The notes beneath the pieces are model-generated. The model did not search any database. It worked only from the letters and a program-made list of their open reading frames with translations, and was not told where the DNA came from. This document shows positions 1 to 9,842 of a DNA stretch of 64,000 nucleotides, one piece after another. Position 1 is the first letter of the stretch. Every line of letters starts with the position of its first letter. The translations under genes and the position numbers were made by a program. The stretch is from contig JARDYH010000004.1 of assembly GCA_029215795.1 (NCBI GenBank), positions 36,212,001-36,276,000 of the forward strand. The letters are read 5' to 3'. Source of the DNA: Anniella stebbinsi. Taxonomy: Eukaryota; Chordata; Lepidosauria; Squamata; Anniellidae.

Positions 1-136
1 TTAAAAAACAAAACAAAAAACACCTCAGTCTGACCTGCTTCTTTATAAGATCCAAAAGGTAGATAGCATATGGGTAAGCAGTAAGCAATCTTTAATAGGT
101 GCTCTAAAAATGAGATGTAGTGGTGATGAGGAAGTT

Positions 137-497
137 TTACCTCTGTGCTACAAAGGGTGACACTTGTTTTAAGGCGCATTAAAAATTTGACCTCTACAAG
201 AGCGGAGTGCAAATTGGGGGTCGAGGCGCTTTTTCTATGTGATTATGCACATTATCGAATGCGTGGTAAATAGCGAGTTTTAATTTACCACAGCCGTTAA
301 AGCGCCTTATGACCATGTAAACAAGTGATTCTCCACATTAAACACCTGTAAAGCACGTTTCATACAACCAGTGAGGCAACCTGTTATGCGCTTAATCGCC
401 TCCCGCGTATAGTGATTTGCCGTAAAAGTGATTGTGAGAAGATGCGCATAATCGGACAACCAGGCGTCAAACCGAATTCTTGTAGAGGGTACCAAAG
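137..497 (+). mobile_element. MITE with CTCTACAAGA-type ends, copy 1
   Basis: A CpG-containing element with inverted ends: an acctctacaagagcg block near 202 and the inverse, attcttgtagaggg, near 477-491. It is rich in gcgcatta, taatgcgc and gcgaatt-like words that recur in copies at 6572-7611 and 54541-54890. No coding capacity is seen. The 5' end is approximate because a second, weaker end-like block lies at 137-165. Family assignment is by the three copies within this window only; the superfamily is not known. Confidence 0.6.
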
Positions 498-499
498 AC

Positions 500-1104
500 A
501 GAAGGGCCCTCTCACAAAAACAGTGAGAACCCTAGGATGGAGAAAATCTCGGGGCTTTCCTCTTAGGCACTGTTTAACTTGACTGAAATTTCTATATGCC
601 ATCATCTTGTTCTTTCCACAGAACAGTCCATGGGAGTTATTGGGTTGGGATCTGAATATCTTGGAGGAGAATAGGAGTTAGGAGAATGAAGTCTAATGTC
701 CTACAATCCTTGTCTCTCACAGATGCACAAATTTATCTTAAGGACCCTTCCTTTCTACAGCAGGGAGTGTGGTCGGTGTGCATTGACATAGAGGTCTGTG
801 CCTTAGAATCATACTCTGCCCTTCACAACAAAAAGTCTATTTCTACCTGTTTGAAAGTTCATCCCAAGCAGTTATTCATCCCAGCTGGCTGCATTTGTGA
901 AGGTCACAGATACATGTTCTAAAACATGGCCTATAAATAGTTCACCTGTAAACATGGCACTGAAGCAGACTAAATTAGGGTAGGCGGTGGGACAAACTGC
1001 CCTCCTAAGAGTGCTGGCCAGCATTCCTCAGCCCTTTTCCTCATAGGAAACTAGGAAAGGTTCTATCCTTAAATAATGTTAAATAAAACTAATTAAATAA
1101 AGGA
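500..1104. other. No gene recognised
   Basis: Short ORFs only, none with recognisable domains. An A/T-rich stretch near 1075-1105 resembles the tail end of the neighbouring reverse-strand SINE. Confidence 0.6.
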
Positions 1105-1294
1105 AACAGTCTTATATCGGGTCAGGCTATTTGTTCATTTAGCTCAGTGTTGTCTGCTCTGCCTAGCTTCCCAAAGTCTCAGGCCAAAGTCTTTCTTAGC
1201 ACCTGCAATCTGATCCTTTTAACTGGAGACAAGGGACTGAAACTGGGACCATCTGCATGTATGGGTTGTACCATTGAGTTACAGTCCCTCCCCA
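1105..1294 (-). mobile_element. tRNA-derived SINE, reverse orientation, decayed
   Basis: Read on the minus strand, the head at about 1294-1230 has a tRNA-like start (gggactgtaactcaatggta) and a B-box-like gtttcagtccc followed by ttgtctcca. The tail toward 1105 carries gatataag, as in the other copies at 13515-13735 and 18232-18400. The A box has decayed, so this is a dead pol III-type retroposon and not a tRNA gene. Confidence 0.7.
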
Positions 1295-1388
1295 AATGTG
1301 CATCTGCATTAGTCTGTTGGGTTTTCATAGCAGATTTTGATAATACCCTTCCCAAATCATTGTGTGTGTTGAAGATCATATCTGAAAT

Positions 1389-1798
1389 CAGGGCTGGATT
1401 AAGACATGCTGAATACATATTAAGATTCAGAGGCCCCATACCATAAAAACAAAGTGAAAAAATCTATTACATTATAATAGAAAGGGTAATGAGGGTACCA
1501 GCCGGCATTAGTTACACCTAACTAACACTGCAGTTACACTCTGAAGATGTGTATAAAAAGTCTAATAAAGTAAGTTGATTTGAACTTTTTTTTAATGGCT
1601 CTAGTTTGCCCTTATTGTCTCCAATACTAAATGCTGTGTTGCCACACTTTCTCTATATAAGGTAACCTGGCTGTAAGACTCTCCAACATATTTAAGCCAA
1701 AGCAATTTCATCTTAGTTATCTCTAAAATATTTAGAGGCCCCTCATAATATGAGGCCCTAAGCCATGGCACGCTTGGCTTGTTCCTAAATCCGGCATC
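1389..1798. repeat. Element bounded by GGCTGGATT / AATCCGGC inverted ends
   Basis: The left end reads cagggctggattaag and the right end ctaaatccggcatcg. These are imperfect inverse complements about 400 bp apart. The interior has subterminal matches around aggcccc (1430 and 1736). Probably a non-autonomous DNA transposon; superfamily not determined. Confidence 0.4.
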
Positions 1799-1799
1799 G

Positions 1800-2200
1800 A
1801 TTATAATGCCCCCATGAGTTTTCCTTCTGTGGCTCTCATTAATTTCCCTTCTTGCCTCTCAACTTACCTGGTTTGGTAATAGTAGCCGATGCAGCATAGA
1901 GGTCTCGCTGGAGGCCTTCCACCCTGGTGCCTCAAACACAACTGTGGAAGTCGCCCACATACATGGCAGGGAAACTGGGAAATGTAGTTGTTGTTTTTTG
2001 CAGGGTGGCTGAGTTCTTTGGATAAATATCAGTTGCCCTAGAAACTACATGTCCCAAGGAAGGAGGCCAAGAGACCTCCAGTCAGACTGTACTGCTGCTA
2101 CTATCACCAGCTCACGAAAGGTATGTGGGAAGAGTCAGCAGGGAGAGTTATATGGGCTCCCAGTGACCCACAAGGGGGTGAGGGGAGGTGTCTGTATCTA
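1800..2200. other. No gene; weak inverted repeat
   Basis: Around 1976-2055 a gggaaatgtagtt block is matched in inverse by aactacatgtccc, suggesting another small decayed MITE. No coding sequence is recognised. Confidence 0.4.
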
Positions 2201-2204
2201 GAGT

Positions 2205-2470
2205 GGCCACTTATAAATCGCCAAAAGAGAGGACAAAAGAGGGAATCAATATGCATGAAATTGGAATATGCTAATTTATATGTATAGCTGCAAATTTAGA
2301 AATAATGTTTATGATTTAAGAAGAAATACAGTACATCTCACTGTAGTATGGGTGGCCTGTGTGTGCCTTTGTCAGTTTGTTGTCCAGGTACTACCTTTTG
2401 ATGGGCAAGTGCAAGGCCCAGCTCTTCTACTTATGCTCATGTCATAGGGTTGTACTGGGGTCCGAATTGG
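2205..2470 (+). mobile_element. TAGGGTGGCCA-type MITE, copy 1
   Basis: Shares, in order, a gtggccactta start, an aaagaggac block, a tatgctaattta block, the phrase aaatacagtacatctcac and the phrase caaggcccagctc with 14515-14848. The same parts occur in 10964-11246 (reverse) and 32245-32490. Ends resembling TAGGGTGGCCA suggest the hAT superfamily. Boundaries are approximate and no ORF is present. Confidence 0.55.
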
Positions 2471-2662
2471 GCTTAGAATAAAACAAGCTCTATTCTGACT
2501 TAAGGGGGAAAGGTTTAGTTTGCCAAGGCCAGTTCTGAATCAAGTGCAAAGGGGTGTGGTATTTGCCCATCACTAGTTTTCCCCATTTGGCTGTACATAC
2601 ATCCCTACTGAATCTGCACCCACACTGGACTTTTCTATGCAGTAGTGAGTCTAAGCACTTAA

Positions 2663-2688
2663 ATATATATATATATATATATATATAT
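2663..2688. repeat. (AT)n microsatellite
   Basis: Uninterrupted alternating AT run. Confidence 0.95.
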
Positions 2689-3086
2689 CAGGCCCTGCAG
2701 TTGCATGATGAATCTCCCATGGATTCTGTCCTGGCCTGCACATTCGTCTCTGCTAATAAATGGGTAACAAGATTTTTGGAGAGTTTTAAACTCTCTGGTA
2801 GATTTTTGAAAAGGTTTGCTGGGAGATTATTGTGCTGTGCCTTGGCAACTATGCTATGGATTTCTACAGGTCTCTATTTTTCCCCTGTGCTGTTCATAGG
2901 TAGAGTGACCAGATGGCTCGGAGTTTCCCGGTCCTAACCGGGAAACTTGGGGCGAACCGGCCCAACTGGGGGGCAGTGGGGGCAAACCGAGGCGGCGGGG
3001 GGTCATGCAGCGGTGGCAGCAAGCGAGGAGCGGTGGTAGACCCGGCGGCGGTGGCAGCGGAGGAGCCTGGGAAGCAGCCGCCCCAG

Positions 3087-3333
3087 CAGGTAAGTGCCCT
3101 CCCTCACGCCTCACGCTCCTTATCTGCAGGGGCGTCCGCTTCCCTCCGGTGCTCGAATCTACTGAGAGACAGGCTTCACAGCCTGTCCCTCAGTAGTGCG
3201 CCGGGTGATGACGTCATCACCTGGCGCGATATTGAGAGACAGGCCGCGAAGCCTGTTTCTCAGTAGATTCGAGCACCGGAGGGAAGCGGACGCCCCTGCG
3301 GGTTAGGAGCGCGAGGTGCGGGGCACTTACCTG
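3087..3333. repeat. Palindrome with TGACGTCA centre and splice-donor-like edges
   Basis: Arms fold around a perfect CRE-type octamer TGACGTCA at 3209-3216. Matching blocks include cttccctccggtgctcgaat on the left and its inverse on the right near 3269-3288. The outer edges read caggtaagt (3087-3095) and its inverse acttacctg (3325-3333). The CRE and donor resemblance is sequence-level only; activity is not known. Confidence 0.8.
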
Positions 3334-3390
3334 CTGGGGCGGCCGGGTCCACCGCCACCGGGTCCTCCACCGCCGCTGCCGGGCTCATGA

Positions 3391-3712
3391 GGCCAGAGGT
3401 CGTGCAGAAGGGATGGGAGAGGGCCGGATCCGGAAGTGACGTAATTGGCCCTCCCCCGCCTCTTCCGCGCGGCCTCTGGCCTCGTCGGGGCTAGTCGCGA
3501 TGGCGATGACCCCCGAGGAGCCCGGACGCCTGCGCAGAAGAGGCGGGGGAGCTCCCCCGCCTCTTCCGCATGGGCATCCGGGCTCTTCGGGGGTCGTCGC
3601 CATCGCGACTAGCACCGACAAGGCCAAAGGCCGCGCGGAAGGGGCGGGGGAGGGCCGATTACATCACTTCCGGATCCGGCCCTCCCCTGCCTCTTCCGCG
3701 CGGCTGCTGGCC
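3391..3712. repeat. 322-bp near-perfect palindrome
   Basis: Centred between 3551 and 3552 in gcgggggagctcccccgc (3543-3560). Arms pair outward through ggatccgg-type blocks to ggccag (3391) and ctggcc (3712). The inner arms hold tagtcgcgatggcgatgacc and its inverse. The tight symmetry implies recent formation or maintained pairing. Confidence 0.8.
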
Positions 3713-3719
3713 TTACGAG

Positions 3720-3895
3720 TCCAGCGGCGGGGGACCCGGCGGCAGCGGAGGAAGACCTGGTGGCGGGGGACCCGGCGGCGGAGGAGGAAGACCTGGCGGC
3801 GGTGGACCCAGCGGCGGTGGAGGAAGACCCGGCGGCGGCGGCGGGGGACCTGGGGGGGGTGGCGGACCCGGCGGGGGAGGCAGCAGAAGAGAACC
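3720..3895. repeat. Purine-rich GC tandem tract
   Basis: Imperfect short tandem repeats of a ggcggcggaggaagacc-like unit, G-rich on the plus strand, inside the hAT-like element. It has possible quadruplex-forming G runs. The predicted Gly-rich and Pro-rich peptides here are not taken as genes. Confidence 0.75.
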
Positions 3896-4068
3896 CGGTA
3901 GGTCCGGGCTGATGTTTTTTGGGGGTGGGTGGCTTGGTGGGGGAGTTGTTTTGGGTGGGTGGGGTGGCTTGGGGTGTTGTTTTGGGTGGGTGGGGTGGCT
4001 TGGGGGTTGTTTTGGGTGGCGGGGGGGGGACCGGGATTTTGGGTTCCAAAATCTGGTCACCCTATTCA

Positions 4069-4160
4069 TAGGGTGACCATATTTAGGAAACCAAAAAGGA
4101 GGACAACATGGCTGCTCCAAGGTGGCGTGCCCATCCAAACATGGCCTTTGTCACATGTCT
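4069..4160 (+). mobile_element. End of a TAGGGTGACCATAT-type element
   Basis: Begins tagggtgaccatatt and continues with aaaaaggaggacaaca, similar in layout to the fold-back family (gaccatatgaaaaggaggaca). Its first four bases overlap the 8-bp duplication of the element at 2901-4064, so that element inserted into this one. The other end was not found. Confidence 0.5.
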
Positions 4161-4880
4161 GATTTCACAGTATACAATTAAGACAAACCTGTTCTACACA
4201 ACATCTTCATGTTAAAATCATTAAAATAAAGAACAAGTGAGACATTCAATGTATCTGAAATTAACTTTACTCACTCCTACTTTTGTAGCTTTTGCTGTAC
4301 TTTGAAACTTTTGCTATGCTCTGTGTGATAGTTTCCCCTTCCCTCAAATATGTTTTCTGACTGCAAATCCTTCACTGGATGACCGTAGTCCCAACTCTCC
4401 TAACATTTAACACTCTTTCTCCATCACGTTTCTCTTATCCATATGCACAGATTCAGCATACTGCTACCACTGAACAAATGAAGCAGTTGACAAGTGCAGA
4501 AAAATCTAGTACAACAAACTAGTCAACCTAGCATGCAGGAAGAGTATAAAATATGATTACCCTGCAAATATTAACCATGGAACAAAATGGACTAAAGGCT
4601 TGTTGTAGTCACTTCTCACTATTAGCTTGTTTCAACTTCTGGTCTATTAGTGAGAAACTAATCTAAAAATGTGTCATTATATCTCTGGTTCATTAGCCAT
4701 GTAAACAAAACCATGGTCAGTAGCAATACAAAGAAAGGCCAGAACAGATGCCAATTATCACAGTGCTACACAAGGATCTTTCCCTCCTTTTATCCAAGTA
4801 TATCCTGAATTTACACTGCCTCAGTGTGTAGAGAATAGAAATCCCAGTCAGGGACCCAAAGAAAACTGCCCAAAGACACT
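4161..4880. other. No gene recognised
   Basis: A/T-rich sequence with only short ORFs; no repeat of the window recognised. Confidence 0.5.
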
Positions 4881-4881
4881 T

Positions 4882-4955
4882 TAGAAATAACTCTTGTTGA
4901 TTTCAATAAAGCTTACTCCTAGATAAATGAATGTAGGATTGCAGCCTCTTCACAT
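4882..4955 (+). repeat. AGGATTGCAGCC-type short repeat, fragment
   Basis: Contains gatttcaataaagcttactcc and ends aggattgcagcc. Related copies are at 15396-15487, 25650-25743, 39965-40022, 42029-42095 and 53910-54030. Complete copies are imperfect palindromes of about 90-120 bp. Confidence 0.6.
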
Positions 4956-5044
4956 CTGTTCACCTTACTCTAGCAAGTGTAAGGCCCTCCTGTCAAGGAC
5001 AACTATGCACTCACTGAACCTGGCCTCCTCGATCATGCAACCAG

Positions 5045-5320
5045 CAGGTGCTTTCCAGAAAGATGCTTTCAGAGCCTAGGAGATCCAGACACACTCAAAC
5101 AAGTCAAGTCAAGCCATGCTATGCTGGAACAGAACAATTCTGGGACAAGACACTACTTTGCAAGCGGCCAGACATAACAGTCATACATATAAAAGAAAAA
5201 CACAACTACCTCATTGACATAGCAATACCTAATGACAAAAAGGTTGCAGAAAAAAAAGAGGAAAAGAGAGACCCAGCAAAGGTTTTAGGAAATCTTGCTC
5301 ATATTGGCATAGGTTGAGAT
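5045..5320 (+). pseudogene. Non-LTR retrotransposon C-terminal endonuclease-like remnant (R2/R4 type)
   Basis: An open stretch of about 89 codons contains a WDK...RPDITVIHIKEK...YLIDIAIPND...EKKEEKR pattern. In R2- and R4-type non-LTR retrotransposons, a C-terminal restriction-enzyme-like endonuclease uses an R/K-PD...D/E core, and the RPD plus IDIAIP blocks fit that layout. No reverse transcriptase is found upstream, so this is a short truncated 3' piece. The start codon is not meaningful. Alternative: another mobile-element protein with a PD-(D/E)xK fold. Confidence 0.5.
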
Positions 5321-5725
5321 ATTTTGCTGGTCAGAATTTTCATCAGTAGAACTCCAATGGACTTTAATGGAAATGTCTTTAGGACTTTTAACAATTTTAC
5401 TTTGGGCTTTCAGACTTCAGAAACTTCAGGTGGATGATATGAAATAATTAGCAATTATAGGAGAAGTGAAAAATCCTTCTCCATCCACCCCACCCACCAT
5501 GCCCATTGGCGCAAGAGTTAATAGTTAGATCCAAAAGATCAGTGAATTAATTGGAAAATTCATTAACAGTCTGACACGGGTTTTGAGAATTAATTGAGGA
5601 AATATATAGGAGATACAATATACAATGTGGATATAGACTCCAGCTCAGATAGATATGATCTTATGAAGATTAATAAACTGAGGAGGAATATGACTTTTTT
5701 TAAAAAAAACTTAGAACTCTATGTA

Positions 5726-5816
5726 CAGGGTGCCCCAAAAGTAGGTATACAGTTGTTTAGAATGCTGATGGGAGGTGTGAGTACTATACTGTATACCTAC
5801 TTTTGGGCCACTTGGT
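5726..5816. mobile_element. About 90-bp mariner-like mini-element
   Basis: Left end gggtgccccaaaagtaggta (about 5730-5749) and its inverse tacctacttttgggccac (about 5794-5811) surround a loop of about 40 bp. The end sequence resembles Tc1/mariner-type termini. The flanks were not resolved to a TA duplication, so superfamily is tentative. Confidence 0.5.
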
Positions 5817-5819
5817 ATT

Positions 5820-6570
5820 TCAGCCTTTCCCAATCCAATCCTCTCCAAATGTCTTTGACTATGACTCCTATCTGGTCATGCTGACTGGGCATTGGGAGTT
5901 TTATCCAACACATCTGGAGATAACCAGCTTGGGGGAGGATACTGTATTTAACAAGAATTGCCTGTTTTTGTACAGTTACTAAAAGGATAAAACAAATGCT
6001 AGCACCAGCAAATATCACATAGATGAAGTAAAAACATCATGGTCAGTAACAATCATCCTCCAATAGAGATGGATAATAAATTATGTTTTCATTATGTTTA
6101 AAAGGCCCATTGAAATTGCATCCATATACTTTGCCTTTCACACAGCCATGAGCTATGTTCAAATAAACTTCTAATATGAAACCATTGCACATTTTTATAT
6201 TTGTTTTTCTAAACTGCTTCATGATTTATTCAAATAAGAAGCAGTAAATAAATATTGCTAATAAGTCAATTCATACATCAATATATAACATTGTTCTCCT
6301 CCAACAAAATAATCAAAGAAAAGCAAACGGGTGAGGTAACCAGATAAAGGTACTGCTTTGAAGCCAGTTTTCTGTTCCAGCAAAACACCTATTTTCCAGA
6401 CAGCCAAACCAATTTCCTCAAACCATCTCTAAATGAATTCTTAGAAAATTCATTCATTCAAATTTATTTCCTGTAAATAGGGATATCAACTCCATATCAT
6501 CCCCCAACTCTCACACACAAAACTATAGCCCCCCCTCAACATGCACACAAACACTCAAACTCTCTCTAAG
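5820..6570. other. No gene recognised
   Basis: A/T-rich, short ORFs only. Confidence 0.5.
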
Positions 6571-6945
6571 GCCCCCTCTACAAGATTTCGGTTTGACGCC
6601 TGGTTCCCCAATTATGCGCATCTTCTCTCAATCGCTTTTACACCTAATCCCTTTACATGGGAGGCGTTTAAGTGCATTACGGGCTGTATGAAAGGCATTT
6701 TAAAGTTTTTGACATGCTGAGAATTGCATGCAAATGTTACTGAAAGTAATGCGCTTTGTCCCAGAGAAACTCCCCAAACCGGTTCCCTCCCTTTATTCTC
6801 CCCGCCCACCAGAATCTCCCACCTTTGGTTTCCTAGGTTACCTGAAAGGAATGAGCTGATTAACATGTTCGGCTACCTGTCTTCCCCCCTCCTTTGCCCA
6901 ATTGCCATGACCTCCTCAGGAGTAAATGGGAATGTACCTCGCGTG

Positions 6946-6970
6946 CACACACACACACACACACACACAC
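6946..6970. repeat. (CA)n microsatellite
   Basis: Uninterrupted CA run, one of a pair within the interior of the 6572-7611 element. Confidence 0.95.
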
Positions 6971-7033
6971 CGGGGGATGCTGCTTCGTTCCTTCCCCCTC
7001 CACTTCCCAGCGAGCTCAACAATTGTAAAACAT

Positions 7034-7055
7034 ACACACACACACACACACACAC
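7034..7055. repeat. (CA)n microsatellite
   Basis: Second CA run about 90 bp after the first. Confidence 0.95.
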
Positions 7056-7619
7056 CTCAGCTCAGGAACCCAGCAAGAAGTGAGGGAAAGTTATGTCTGC
7101 TGATGGCTAATTATGCGCACATGCGCACATCCTTCCTACCCCCTTTACTTCTCATAAAACCACCTCCATCTGGCCCCGTGTCTCCATGTTAAAAATATTT
7201 CATCAGGGTACTTCAAAGAAACTTTATTTTTGGTTCACGTTGGGTCACCTCTTCTTGGAGCTTCCATCCAGAGAGATGGAGTACAAGGAGGAAGTTGCCA
7301 GGAGGAGAGAAGAAAGGAAACTAAACCAAAAAGTGGGAGGTTTTCTCAGCAAAGGGGCAGTTCTATGCATGACATTACGACCACAGTCCAACCCCCTGAT
7401 CGTTAATGCGCCTCCTCAGAAAGTTGTTTACATGGACATAAGACGCTCTTACTCCCGCCGTAAATTAAAACTCGCTAATTAACGCGCATTCGAAAATGCG
7501 AATAATCGGAGAGAAAACGCGCCTAAGCCCCTGATTTGCGCTCCGCTCTTGTAGAGGTAAATTTCCTAATGTGCCTTGAAAGAGCTTTAAATCGCTCTTG
7601 TAGAGGCACCCAAAATCAT

Positions 7620-7815
7620 CCACCCCAAAACACACACGCACACATCCATTCATAGACAAATGAACATGCAAATATCACATAAATACACTCACACACTGCA
7701 AACACATAAACTCTCTCAGGATACCCACCCCAAAACACACACACACACATTCATTCATAGACAAATTAACATGCACCCCATGCACCCATCACATAAATAC
7801 ACTCTCACGCACATA
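7620..7815. repeat. Two-copy 105-bp tandem repeat
   Basis: The phrase ccaccccaaaacacacac followed by cattcatagacaaat, acatgca and atcacataaatacactc occurs at 7620 and again 105 bp later at about 7725, with small differences and a CA-rich part in each unit. Confidence 0.8.
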
Positions 7816-7869
7816 CCTCTCCCAAGGCTGCTCCTATGCTTGCTTCCACTCCCCCCCCCCATTTCTCTA

Positions 7870-8163
7870 GGCAAATGATGGGGATTTTTACATTCACCTT
7901 GAAAATATTCTTAGTGGTAGCAAGGGGTTGCAGAGAAGGGGATTAGAAAAGTACAGGATAAGACCTGGGGGAGGAGAGATCCTAACAGGTGAAGGGCAAT
8001 TTTGGAAAAATTCTCAGAACCTTGTAACTCCCAGGGTAAAACTGCCCCACCTGCTGCTCTGCCTGCTTTTTGTCCTCTGCCTGCACCATCCAAGAAGAAG
8101 CCCAGGATCGTTGCGCAGGAGCCGGAAGGGGTTTGTAGATGGAGTTTTGGTAAGTATGGATGA
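7870..8163. other. No gene recognised
   Basis: Contains gttttggtaagtatgg, a splice-donor-like string near 8145, but no supporting exon signal. Short ORFs only. Confidence 0.4.
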
Positions 8164-8171
8164 CCCACCAG

Positions 8172-8490
8172 TAGGCTGACCACATGAAAAGGAGGACAGA
8201 GCTCCTGTATCTTTAACAGTTTCATAGAAAAGGGAATTTCAGCAGGTGTCATTGGTATATATGCAGAACCTGGCGAAATTACCTCATCATCACAAAGTTA
8301 AAGCTGCCGAAGTCCTGCCCTCTTTTGTACATGGTCAAGAGGATAGGGCTCCTGTAGCTTTAACTGTTGTGATGAAGAGGGAATTTCACCAGGTTCTGTA
8401 TGCATACAAATGACATCTGCTGAAATTCCCTGTCCTTTGCAACTGTTAAAGATACAGGAGCCTTGTCCTCCTTTTCATATGATCACCCTA
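8172..8490. mobile_element. Fold-back hAT-like MITE, copy 1
   Basis: A 319-bp element from taggctgacc to gatcacccta, flanked by the perfect 8-bp duplication cccaccag (8164-8171 and 8491-8498). The left half is the inverse of the right half. Each half is itself a hairpin: the block ctttaacagtt...aaaagggaatttc is answered by gaaattcc...aactgttaaag-like blocks. No ORF. Confidence 0.9.
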
Positions 8491-8498
8491 CCCACCAG

Positions 8499-8905
8499 GG
8501 GCAGGCCTCAGAAGTGCCCGAAATGGGCCTGCAGGGGCCGGCTGAAGCCATCTCCGGATTCCTAGAGGGCCATCGCCATAGCGACAACCCTCTAGGAACC
8601 CGGAAATGGCTTCGGAAGGCCTCAGAAGGCCGAAACCGGAAGTGCCCGAAATGGGCCTACCGAAGCCAGCTGAAGCCATTTCCAGATTCCTAGAGGGCCG
8701 TTGCCATAGCGCCGGCCCTCTAGGAACCCAGAAATGGCTTCGGAAGGCCTTGGAAGGCCGAAAATATAAGTGCCCGGCCAAAACGGGCTTTTGGGGGGCT
8801 AAATTTTCGGATTTGGCCCCCCAAAATGGTTTCCCCCCCCCCCCCCGGTCGCGGATTTGCTCACCATTTTCCGGGCATGTCTGGACAAATCCAGGTGGAT
8901 GGGCA
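8499..8905. repeat. GC-rich 128-bp hairpin array
   Basis: The word aagtgcccg recurs at 8512, 8640 and 8768, an exact 128-bp period. Each unit folds on itself around a ccatcgccatagcgac-like loop, with arms tcctagagggcc / ggccctctagga-like and ccggaaatggcttcggaagg. There are two full units plus part of a third, then a polyC tract. It resembles the GC-rich interiors of 2901-4064 and 22163-23727, but terminal repeats were not found. Confidence 0.75.
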
Positions 8906-8910
8906 CCCTA

Positions 8911-8970
8911 GCTGTTCAACATCTGCATGAAACCACTGGGGGAGGTTATGTGAAGGTGTGGGCTGAGGTG
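8911..8970 (+). pseudogene. L2-type LINE reverse transcriptase fragment, 5' part of a split copy
   Basis: Encodes a decayed LFNICMKPLGE-like block, which sits just before the YADD catalytic box in L2/CR1-clade reverse transcriptases. The reading is cut at 8970 by the Helitron and resumes at 9843 with the YADD-equivalent region (here YTDE, so catalytically dead). The 5' limit is abrupt. Confidence 0.8.
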
Positions 8971-9842
8971 TCTCTACGTATAAAGCTGAAAGTATTTGTG
9001 TGGGTTTGTATGTCCGGAAATGTTTACCCACTTCTACATGAGATAGAAACTTGAAATTTGGCAAGTTGATAGCTCTTCGTGTACAATGTACCAGAAAAAT
9101 CTTAAAACCTGATTTTTTTGTGTGTTTCAAGTATATTAAAAATAATAATAATAAAAAAATTAGCTTACACCTACAACTCCCAGCATGCCTTGTGCAGGAG
9201 GGCAGACTTACCGGGCTTTGGTGGCCATTGTGAGTATGTGGCCAGGTCAGTGCTGCATGCCTTTCACAAGCCACTCTCCTAAGGTCAATCTCAAGTAGTC
9301 AACCCAATTCCACATCAAAGCCACTCTGTCCTGATATTGCTTTTTTTTTTCAGAATCTGCCTCCAACTGGAAGGGGGAAGCGTGTACGCAGCCTTGGCCC
9401 TGAAGAGGGGGGAGGGGAGGCACTCTGTGCATTCCCAGAAACACACCGTCTGCTGTGGCGGCACAGCGTTTGAAAACAGTTGCCCTTGGCAACCCTCCCT
9501 TTGTCGCCAAGGCAATGGGTGCCAGGATCTGTGCTTCCGGGCAGATGCCGATGACGTCGTCGCCAGTCTGAGGGAGCCCATGGTGGAGAATGGGGGCCAG
9601 CTGAGAGGCCAAGCAGCCACTGCTGACACAGCAGCAGGAGGACAAGTACGAGCTGCAGCAGCAACTGTCGAGATGCCCAGGTGCCGCTATGAGGGATGGC
9701 TCAGTTCCTGGGATACCATGGAGGGTACTCCAGGGCTCTTTCTCCCCTTCCTTAAAGATAAATAAGTCACAGAGATATTTCTTATTTATTAAATAAACAA
9801 ACTTTATTCAGGGACCTGAGCAACGCTGGGTATATCAGCTAG
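8971..9842 (+). mobile_element. Non-autonomous Helitron, 872 bp, inserted in an L2 copy
   Basis: Starts TCTCTACGTATAAAG and ends with a short hairpin-like region (acctgagcaacgctgggta) followed by atatcagCTAG at 9839-9842. This matches the Helitron pattern of 5' TC, 3' CTRR and a subterminal hairpin. The flanking L2 coding sequence joins without gain or loss when the element is removed, as expected for Helitrons, which make no target duplication. A shared T makes the exact edge ambiguous by one base (G/T or T/T site). No Rep/helicase is present; the GC-rich part at about 9350-9690 may be captured sequence. Confidence 0.8.

Larger units (their letters stand above)
2901..4064. mobile_element. 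GC-rich non-autonomous hAT-like element with large palindromes
   Basis: The ends are tagagtgaccagat (2901-2914) and atctggtcaccctA (4051-4064), an inverted pair with one mismatch. They are flanked by a perfect 8-bp direct duplication ttcatagg at 2893-2900 and 4065-4072, the length typical of hAT insertions. The interior is strongly GC/CpG-rich and made of two large palindromes (3087-3333 and 3391-3712) plus a G-rich tract. No transposase is visible; the Gly/Pro/Arg-rich reading frames are by-products of GC-rich repeats. The element landed at the end of another TAGGGTGACCATAT element that continues from 4069. Confidence 0.85.
6572..7611 (-). mobile_element. CTCTACAAGA-type MITE, copy 2, with about 670 bp of extra interior
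   Basis: The left end is ctctacaagatttcggtttg and the right end is atcgctcttgtagaggca. The subterminal blocks (cgcctggttccccaattatgcgcatcttctc; gcgcctaagcccctgatttgcgctc) match the copies at 137-497 and 54541-54890 in reverse. Unlike those roughly 350-bp copies, this one spans about 1040 bp because the middle (about 6720-7395) holds unrelated sequence with two (CA)n runs. Confidence 0.65.

Noticed and set aside
3500..4138. Gly/Arg-rich and Pro-rich ORFs of 130-170 codons on both strands
   Set aside because: They come from a GC-rich palindromic and short-tandem tract within a hAT-like element; all frames are open because stops are rare there, and no domain is present.
6873..7192. His/Thr- and Cys/Val-repeat peptides
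   Set aside because: Translations of (CA)n microsatellites.
9247..9765. Overlapping 100-142-codon ORFs on both strands
   Set aside because: They lie inside the non-autonomous Helitron, overlap one another and show no domain; GC-rich content explains their length.
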